Positions 56,101 to 64,000 of a stretch of DNA of 64,000 nt are shown in pieces (the first letter of the stretch is position 1; each line of letters starts with the position of its first letter). A program made the position numbers and the translations under genes. This stretch comes from Smittia aterrima (taxonomy: Eukaryota > Arthropoda > Insecta > Diptera > Chironomidae): assembly GCA_033063855.1 (NCBI GenBank), contig CP093830.1, forward strand, positions 15,438,854 to 15,502,853, written 5' to 3'. Under the pieces are notes generated by a model that saw only the letters and a list, made by a program, of their open reading frames with translations, was not told the origin of the DNA and did not search any database.

Positions 56101-58548
56101 TCGACGCTTCAAGTCAACAACAAACTACTCGTTCATCTACTCAATCCTGCAGCCACATCAGAGTTCATAGAAGTAAATAGAGTCTGAAAGCAGGGAAAAT
56201 CGAGCGTGAAATCCTATCAATGAATGCAATGTTTTGCAAAGCACAAAAGAGCATGAGATGACTCTACAGATTTACGATTAGTTTCGTTGTTGCTAGTGGT
56301 CGTGCTGCGGTTGCAAGTGAAAAAGAGCAAACTGTTTGCAGCGATTTCTGATATGAGTAAGCTTAAAACAAACAAGTATTTGGTTGATTGATTCCTAATT
56401 GATTTTGAGATTCGGAAAATCTCTTTCTCTTGGTTCAAATGGACAGTAGTTTGAAGTATTTGTCTATTGGCGATTGTCCACTAGACTTTCCACTACATTT
56501 CACAGACGGTCTAACCAAACACTTTACACTACATAGGGCAATTTGAAATTAACGTAGAATCTAACAAGTCCGTTTAACACCGCAATGTTCTTCGTGAATC
56601 AATCCCAAGTTCAACGTTCCATTAGGGACCAATAAGTACTTTAATTGAAGTCGTTAAAATGCTTCGAGGTACCCGTTCAAACAAATTAATTTAATTTGAT
56701 TGGACACTAAATCGGTTTGTAATCTGATGCCCTTCAGGCTTCCAAATTACTCATTCGGAATTTTGTTTACAATCAATTAAGTATTCATTCGAATCATTAT
56801 AAATGAAAGACGCTAAGTGAGAACAAACAATTTCATCAATTACTTTCCGAATTTCTTCATAATCCTTCTCGATTAAACAAGTTTAATTCGTCTTGATGAT
56901 TTCCTAGAAGGGGAAAGATTGAATATATCAAAGTTTCCAAAGGACTTCCGACAGGATTCAAACTTTAGTGAAGTATTCTTCATCAATTTTGCCTCCTTGA
57001 TGTCAACAAATAACCTTCGTTAATCAATGGAACTTGCGAAATCAACGTCGACCGCAACTGCACAAACTTTTATTTTTAATTAATATCGATGACGCTTTAA
57101 CGTTAATTATGTGGAAGACGATAAAGTTCAACTCTGCGGTCGAGTGTAAATGAAAGCTTTGAAATAAATAATTACAAACAATGTCATGCCGAGATCGTCG
57201 TCGTATGTATCGTTGGCGAGTTGCGATAAGAGAAAAGTCCCTTTCAGCTTGAGAGAGGTCATCGAGATATTTCACAGTTTTTTTTGCGGGTTTGCGTTCC
57301 TTCATTTTGTGTGTGTCATCGTCTCTAGTGATTTATCCGATATTTTATTCGTCTCTAATGGATATCGGATTTCCTCTCTAAACTACTCGCTCGGACAGCA
57401 GCAGCAGCGACATTGTCGCTTTCGCAGTTATCTATCGACAGATTGGAGTATTCTCGGGATGGCAAGAGATTTTCTTCGCTCTATCAGCTTTGAAGCTCTC
57501 CATTATGTGTCGACATTAAACCCGTAAAAGAAATGAATCATACAAGATCAGAAGAATGCAAGAATTTTAAACTACGATTTGAAACTGAAAAATGAATCTT
57601 CTCTCGAGATGGAGATTCAGATTACTGCAACTGCTCCAGATTCATCGTAATAAAAAGGATATTGAATTTTATTTGCATTACGTCGTAAAAGAAATGCATT
57701 CGCTCCATCTACTCCCCGTCTAACTTCCCGTAAAGCCACCCCCGATAAGAATGAGATGGGGTAGAAGCATAATGCACACTTCATTAAATGATGTATTTCG
57801 CAGCAGTTGTCAAATTGGATAATGGAAGTGTTGCTGACGATATCGAGCGGAAAAACCAGCGCGAATGAAACATAATCTGACAGTCGTGATTTTTTGCTTT
57901 TTTGTCGCTCTTACTCAAATCACAATCTTGCTGAGGAACGCAGGAAAAAAATGAGATAATGTGACATTCTGATTCAAATGTCTTGGCGTATGTGCAGTTG
58001 AATCATTCTCAACGATTGTGAGCTCGATGACGACGAAACGAAATAAATAAAATCGAATCTTCAAACGCGCGAAGAAGATTCGAGGAAATAAAGCATTTCT
58101 GGTTTGGATTTCGTAAAACCACATTTCATTCGATGGAGATTGTATGACGCCGCTTTGTTCCGCTGAAAGTTCGCTATTGGAAATGTAATTGTTGTATAAA
58201 TAAATCGTTTTCTGTATGTTAGAGACATTCAAACTGAAATCGAGAAATTGAGGAATCGAATCGTCTTGTCCTTTTAAGATTGTTTAACAACAATCATGCA
58301 ATACGAATTATCTCTTTGTCGAAAACTTGCAACAAAATTTCTTTTCGTAGTTTAAAATAAGTGGCGCTCGGAGAGAAAGTTGGCACTTTCAGCGAATATC
58401 ACCATAGTTTATGAACAACTCAAGAGCTCAAAGCATCAGAGACCAAATGAAATAGATATTTAATTTTCGAGCAGTTTTGTTGATTTTCGAATAGTGAGTC
58501 ATTAATATGAATTATTTTTAATGTTCCTTAAACGACATAGAGATTACA
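53197..58548. other. Unassigned intergenic or intronic sequence
   Basis: Long AT-rich stretch. It should contain the first exon and promoter of the nuclear receptor gene, which could not be located. Apart from the small frame at 53852-54079 no candidate gene was found. Confidence 0.4.
53852..54079 (+). CDS. Hypothetical small exon-like frame
   Basis: 75 codons with no ATG at the start. It contains SSPRIRIGKRF, where Gly-Lys-Arg would be an amidation/cleavage signal of a neuropeptide precursor, and a further dibasic HKR. The frame ends near a possible donor (caagtatga). There is no signal peptide in it, and no known peptide family was matched. It may well be chance. Confidence 0.2.
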   Translation: MSELRSSPRIRIGKRFKSKQKDDGRGLTPCTAFDPSVGDNDYWPLHKRLRTKWWREIDLTGYMIMNKEYLSYVQV

Positions 58549-58550
58549 TA

Positions 58551-60312
58551 GAGCTAGCGCTCGTTCTATAGCGATCCAGTCTGTAGATTAGAATCTATAT
58601 ATCCAAGAGGCAGAAATGAATCTATAGATTAAGATCCATAGATCCAAATATGAGAAGATGCGAAAGTGAATCTATAGATTGAAAGGGGAAATTTATATAG
58701 ACTGAATATTTGTTCAATATACAAATTGAGACTGTAGATTCAATACACAGTTTTTATTCCATAGACTTAATGATTGAAAGTTTTTCTAGCAGAACTGTTA
58801 ATTTGAGTTTAAAAATGTCTTCACGGAAGTCAAAATAAACTTTCAAAGTCAAACTTTTGTTTCCGCAGTCAATAAATGAAAAAATTGGTCTTTTCCCGTC
58901 GTGGATTTTTCATTATGGTAAAACTTTTAATATATTTAGGACTTTTATTTATCAGAGAACGTAGTCATGACTTTTAATATGAATCTTTATAAAGTTAATT
59001 AAATTTTCAATATTTATATTGAATTATCACTTAAGAGAATAAAAACATCATCTGATGGAACTTTAATTTTGCTTTTGAAACAAGAAAAAATCGGTTACGA
59101 GAAAAAACTTGGCTATACTTATGATTTATTAAAGTATTCTATTAAAATGATTTGTATCGAATACGAGATTGAAGAAATATCATTCGAAATGTCACCGGAA
59201 GAATCCGAGTATGAAGAAATCGCGTTAAATGAAAGTATATAAAATTGTCGAAGGATAAATAACAATCAGCGATTCAGAACAATTCAATGATGTGTCGCAA
59301 GAAATATTATTCAGCTGCCAAAAACCCAGTTCTAAATAAATCTGGTGAAAAATCAATATTTTCGCATGAAGAGATGGAAGATCCACGAACGAAATATGAA
59401 TGCAGCATCAGACTCAGTGAATGATATTCAGATGCTTTTTGAAATATTTGCGGAGTGGCTCAAAGATATCTCGAAATATTTCGACCCAGCTCGTTGGTTC
59501 AACTCGGATGAGACAGGCTTCGATCTGAATCTAAAATGTGAGAAAGTCTTGCAAAAGGCTATCCAAATGTTTAAAGTAGAGTCATCAAAGCCAGAACATC
59601 GGATCTAAGCCTTGAATACATTCTCAGCAGATGACAAATCTTTTCGGTACTCAGATATTTTTCACGAAAAATCAAGAGCACCCAAGAAACATTAGATAGT
59701 AGTGACGCAGATTACTACTTGAGCAAATCAAACCCAGGAGACATTTGAATTGAAAGATACGCAAAAGATACATAGTTTCAAAGAAAATTGAAAAAGAAAA
59801 GAAAAATTGAAACAGAAAATTGAAAGACGGAATAATTAAAATGATTGGTCTTGAGTCGAAGATTCAGCAATACAAATAAAACTTACTTCAGTTAAATTGA
59901 ACCAAATTCATTTTGCATAAAAAATTTGGATCATTTGTTATTCACTTGAAATTTGTATGAGGTGCAAAGATATCGATATTCCGTTGTCACTTTGTTTCAA
60001 TACAGCAAAGTCTATTCAGTCTATAAATTCAGTTTCTTCACTGTGTATTGGGTCTATAGATTAAATCTATGTTTTCAGTCTAAAGATCGAGAATTGTATA
60101 ATCAATCTACAGATTAAGGTCTACACAGTGAATCTATAGTTTGAGAATTATATATTAAGTTTATGTATTGAGTCTGTAGATTGAAATTCCCCCCCTCACA
60201 AATTATAGATTCACTTATGCATCTCCTTATTTTTCAATCTATAGATCTTAATCTGTAGATTCATTTCTGCTTCTTGGATCTATAGATTGAATCTATAGAT
60301 CGAGCGCTAGCG
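58551..60312. mobile_element. pogo-like DNA transposon with TA duplication
   Basis: TA at 58549-58550 and 60313-60314 flank inverted ends (left gagctagcgctcg, right cgagcgctagcgc). Subterminal arms (58551-58790 and 60010-60312) contain about a dozen aatctatagatt-like words. The interior has a pogo-like transposase remnant at 59345-59608. TA duplication and transposase type agree with the Tc1-mariner/pogo superfamily. Confidence 0.75.
59345..59608 (+). pseudogene. pogo-like transposase remnant
   Basis: The frame contains MLFEIFAEWLKDISKYF, then RWFNSDETGFDLNLKCEKVL, the strand with the first catalytic Asp (DETG) characteristic of pogo/Tigger/CENP-B-like transposases. It stops at 59606; a little further ALNTFSADDKSF continues the similarity. 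The second catalytic residues and DNA-binding domain are not recognisable, so it is inactive. Confidence 0.65.
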
Positions 60313-60761
60313 CTAAGTAGTCTTTAGTTTTAAAAGATAACATACTAGAGAAAACGGTTTTGGAAAATCAATTTCCAATTTCGATTCATGAAATGATAGA
60401 CTCGCGAATGTTTATTTATCGAAATATTTCGAGAATACTGAAATGAAAATTAAATGGAAAGCTCTCAAGAAAATTCACAGAATTTCAATTCAAACATTTG
60501 AAATGTCAAGACAAGCTTGTCTCTCATCTGACCAATAATCCCGAACTCTCAATATCTCCAATATCTTCTCTATACAGTATGTCTCCAAACGAGAAATTTA
60601 GTTTGTGAATGAAATCGAAACTATACAGTCGAAAATCACTCGAATTAGCTTTTTATTTTAGAGAAGACTTTCAGTTCTCATCGAGACACGAATCAAACTA
60701 GAAGCAGCTGAAAACGCTGACAAAGTTTTAATTTTCTCCGCAAATGTTTGATGATAAAAAA

Positions 60762-60771
60762 GGGGAATTTA
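60762..60771 (+). promoter_or_regulatory. Possible kappaB-like site upstream of PGRP
   Basis: ggggaattta, about 100 bp upstream of the TATA box. It partly fits Rel/NF-kappaB binding patterns (G-run then A/T run). Weak evidence by itself. Confidence 0.25.
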
Positions 60772-60870
60772 TTCTTTCGTTGTTTTGTGTTTGCGACACA
60801 GTTCTTTTGAATAATCAGTTTGGACCGGAAAATATTATCTTTAGTAAACAAATGCGAAGACGCCACTTAG

Positions 60871-60878
60871 TATAAAAG
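60871..60878 (+). promoter_or_regulatory. TATA box of the PGRP gene
   Basis: tataaaag 71 bp before the start codon. About 30 bp downstream is cgtcactcaa, a plausible initiator. Confidence 0.6.
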
Positions 60879-60941
60879 AGAAGAGCTTCGCTATAATTCT
60901 CGTCACTCAACGATTCCCACTGAACGAATATACTTGAAACG

Positions 60942-62410
60942 ATGAATAGCGTGACTGAGAAGCAAAAAGTTGTCATGTGTTTATTAGCGACTACCATTAT
61001 AAGCGGAATGTTTACATATTCAGTCGCTTGTCAGACAATCGATGATGATATCAGGAATGACAGTGAGTAAATATCAAAATATCTGTGCTTTGTTTAGGTT
61101 TTCGTCTAATGCAAACTCGCGGTCATTAAACTTATAAAAGTTCAAAGAATTTTGCCTCATTCAACCGCACATTTCAATAAACAAATTCTTTACGTTCATC
61201 AGCTAATCAAATAATTAAACAGATTGAGTTCAAAGCTTTCACGGATCATGTTGTTCTCTTAAGTACAGAAATGACGTCATTTGCTGAAAATTTCTAAGTA
61301 AATTTCCAATTGAAGATTTGCTCGCCAGTATGCAATAAACTTCCGAATCAATTATCATTTCTCACGGCAAATGTAAACAGTTGAGGCAGGTCGCTATTGA
61401 ATTTCACCTAAGGCGATGTCGTCAGCAAACGTTTAATTAAATCTCTTTTCCACTTAACGCCCTCAAAATCGACTCGATTTGAATTGTATTGAAAGTAAAA
61501 GTTAAACATTTTTCATCACAAACAAAAAAGAGAAGAAAAACGTTTTTACACTTCGCCTCTTTTTCTGGTTGTTTTCCTCATTTAATGGATTGAACATTTA
61601 TAGGTTTAATTTTAGCGAAGGGAGCAAGAACCAACGTTTGAGTTGAAACAAAAAAAAAAGAAATGTAAGATAAACGCGGGGATTTTTATTCGATGAGTTT
61701 TTGCTCGCTCGGTCTCCGGTCTCCGCTAATTCTCATCATGAATGTTTACACATTTCCGCACAATAATTCGAGCGATTTCTTCTGCAAGTCGTTCCCTTTT
61801 TTAAAAAAGTTTTTTCACTTTGATCTCATTTTTATGTAGCAATGCTTTTGGTTGTTGCACGCAGTGAATGGGGAGCACGAGAACCAACGCTCGTTGAAAA
61901 GTTTTCCGGAAAAATTCCATTCGTTATCATTCACCATTCGTACATTCCAAATGCCTGCTACACCAAAGAGCTGTGCGAAGATTCGATGAGGAAAATGCAG
62001 GACATGCATCAATTAAAAAACGGATGGAATGATATTGGATATAGCTTTGCCATAGGAGGTGACGGGAGAATTTATCGTGGACGAGGATACAACGTAATAG
62101 GAGCTCACGCACCGCGATATAATGATAAAAGCATTGGAATATGCTTGATTGGTGACTGGTCAAGTAAATTGATATTTATATTGTTCTCATGCACTTTTAA
62201 TTAAATTTACTCTCAAAATTAGCTGAACTGCCAACCGAAAAAATGCTGACGGCTACAAAATCTCTCATCTCGTTCAGTCTCGTAAACGAATATTTGTCCG
62301 CTGACTATAAATTGCTTGGCCATCGGCAAATAAGAACCACTGAATGCCCGGGACAAAAGCTTTTCGAGGAAATCAGCACATGGAACAATTTCTCAAACGA
62401 GCCTCGATGA
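60942..62410 (+). CDS. PGRP: Secreted peptidoglycan recognition protein (amidase type), 3 exons
   Basis: Exons 60942-61062, 61840-62163 and 62223-62410 give 210 aa; both introns are phase 1 with GT-AG ends (gtgagt/tag; gtaaat/tag). Residues 1-30 contain a hydrophobic signal-like segment (VVMCLLATTIISGMF). The PGRP/amidase domain starts at ARSEWGARE (47-55). Expected zinc ligands are H72 (in IIHHSY), H182 (GHRQ) and C190 (ECPG), with catalytic Y108 (DIGYSF). The spacings (36, 110, 8) are those of active insect amidase PGRPs. C80 and C86 form the usual disulfide. It should therefore cleave peptidoglycan outside the cell, in immunity or in dampening immune signalling. The intact frame and splice sites suggest a functional gene. 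Confidence 0.92.
61678..61687 (+). promoter_or_regulatory. Relish-type kappaB site in PGRP intron 1
   Basis: ggggattttt, matching the G4-then-A/T form preferred by Relish in Drosophila. It lies about 150 bp before exon 2. Suggests immune inducibility, but is a single short match. Confidence 0.4.
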
Positions 62411-62461
62411 TCCCGAAACACCAATTAAACATCTAAAATCTAAATTAATTGCCGCACTCGT

Positions 62462-62467
62462 AATAAA
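62462..62467 (+). terminator. Poly(A) signal of PGRP
   Basis: aataaa 52 bp after the stop codon, followed by an A-rich stretch. Confidence 0.6.
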
Positions 62468-64000
62468 TCTTCAACAAAAAGGTATTAGCCACCGCTTAGT
62501 TAAGCATCAAAAGCATAATGTTCAAGTGAATTATGTTTCCTAGCGCTTTAATTAATAATCGCACAAGCTTTTCTTGCAGCGCGTCTAATGCGCTTTGATA
62601 TATTTAAAGGATGAACTTAAGACTTATATTTAACAAGATTATATTTTAAATAAACGTACACGAGCAAGATGAAACCCTTAGATTACGTTTTTATTCGCGT
62701 GCTGCCTCTCGGGTTGATTAAATGTTTAACGAGATGATTAAGATTATTCAAGCAAACAGCGCAAAAAAAGAAATCTAGATAAGACGAGCAAATATTTCGC
62801 GTCTATCTTTCGAATTGAAAATATGAGGAAAACCTTTTGTGCCTCATGACTCATTAAACGTGAGTTTAATCGTGTCAATGTCTTTTCCTTTCTCTTACTT
62901 GAACGCTAATTAGATAGAATATCCTTACAATGTAAGCTCAGATTTATTCTCTTATAGCTCGTGAACACGTTCGTTTGTTCTCGGCGACTTGATTCATTAG
63001 AATGTCGCAATATTTTTTTTGTTGAATGACTCCGCCAGTTGATAAGTTGATAAACTTATTCGATTATAATTCTTCATTGTATTGAAGAGTTTTATTAGAT
63101 TTTAGTTTCAAAGATTTTGTTAAAAGAAAATAAATTCTTCTATAAAGTCGCTCGTTTGACTTAACTATCGAACCTTCCCCATATACACTCAAGACTGACT
63201 TTTTTTTCCTTTTTGCCCTTTAACGTCAAGTAATATTTTGTGGCAGCAAACTTTGAATTAGGATTTACGATCGACTGCGACCGCATGAGAATATATATTT
63301 CGTTTCATTCCGCAACGTTTGGCTGCGCTTTGATCACGCAATATCAATGTTCAACAGTGAAATTTTATTTATTGCTGGTGATGTAAATAATTTGGCCTAA
63401 AACTAAGTGAAAAATTGCTCACTTAACTTATTCCTTGTGGCAAATTTTCGTGAAAGAATTCAAATCACGTGAAGCAAAAGGAAGGAATTTCCCTCAAGTG
63501 CTGCCATACTCATTCGCCCTAGCAATATCTTGATCTAACTTAAGGAAATTTCGCTTCATCCACGAACATCAACGCAATGTGTCGATAAAATAAATTTTAT
63601 CGGAGATGACATTTTTTTCGTTGTTGAAAGGAGAGAATAATTCGTGCTCCCCCTTTTTTAGAGCCAATTTCTCGAGCCATAACTGTTAAGTTAATTTGTC
63701 TTTGTCGCTCTAAGAAACAAGTGAAGCAGATTACTTCTTCATAAAGCCATGACTTGAAAGAAGATTTCAGCTCGAATGGCTTTTGAATCAACCGAGTGCT
63801 TCTGAGAGTTGAATGAGCATCGAGTGTTACACGAGATTAATTCAACTTTGAAGTAAAAATTAAGTCAACTGACGGACTTTTCAGTTTATTCGAAAATAAA
63901 ATCTTCTAAAACTTTGTCGGATGGCGAAGATTAATGTTTTATTTGAAAACCACAAGCAAATAATTCTTAGCCAAACTTGACACTTCTCTCTCTTCTTATA
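62468..64000. other. Unassigned intergenic sequence
   Basis: AT-rich; no gene, RNA or repeat recognised. Confidence 0.4.

Noticed and set aside
54806..57527. Frames of 70-113 aa in the intergenic region (e.g. 54806-55102, 57186-57527)
   Set aside because: No domain, no signal peptide with splice context, and composition like the surrounding AT-rich DNA; treated as chance.

Overview
The window is nuclear DNA of an arthropod, most likely an insect. Evidence: a three-exon peptidoglycan recognition protein (PGRP) gene, an NR2E-type nuclear receptor with a 63-bp intron, very AT-rich intergenic DNA, and a transposon set typical of insects (Copia, errantivirus-like Gypsy with env, Jockey-like, RNase H-bearing LINE, hAT, pogo-like, P-like). 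No bacterial genes or operons are visible and the species cannot be named from the sequence alone.

Region 1 (1-25824) is a near-identical tandem array. Unit I (1-7557, entering from the left edge) carries an empty Copia target site. Unit II (7558-20025) and partial unit III (20026-25824) carry the same Copia element at that site. The ~7.5-kb core is a composite: a LINE tail, an integrase end plus env of an errantivirus-like Gypsy element, a terminus of a foldback element abutting an antisense fragment of ANAPC2, a broken Jockey RT, and an antisense, internally deleted, intron-containing copy of VPS15/PIK3R4.

Region 2 (25825-35710) is a nest of mobile elements. It holds a 0.98-kb foldback with 9-bp TSD, a pogo-like transposase relic and an old LINE RT domain split into three pieces. 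The splits are caused by a tRNA-derived SINE (11-bp TSD), a GGTACC-rich inverted-repeat element, a hAT-type MITE inside that (8-bp TSD), and an intact Jockey-like LINE (10-bp TSD).

Region 3 (35961-45111) is a 7.05-kb RNase H LINE with 9-bp TSD. Its single long ORF is interrupted by an 877-bp P-like element with ~285-bp terminal inverted repeats and a THAP-like remnant. Two further inverted-repeat elements follow, one carrying a minisatellite and one built of GCGATA words.

Region 4 (45112-64000) is mostly unique sequence. It contains a 1.3-kb inverted-repeat element, and a nuclear receptor gene (minus strand) broken in its ligand-binding domain by a 2.09-kb internally deleted derivative of the region-3 LINE (13-bp TSD). 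A pogo-like element with TA duplication follows, and then the apparently intact secreted amidase-type PGRP gene with TATA box, kappaB-like site and poly(A) signal.

Functionally, only the PGRP gene looks like a working host gene. The Copia elements, the Jockey-like LINE and possibly others have intact ORFs; the remaining host sequences (VPS15, ANAPC2, nuclear receptor) are broken copies shaped by transposition and tandem duplication.
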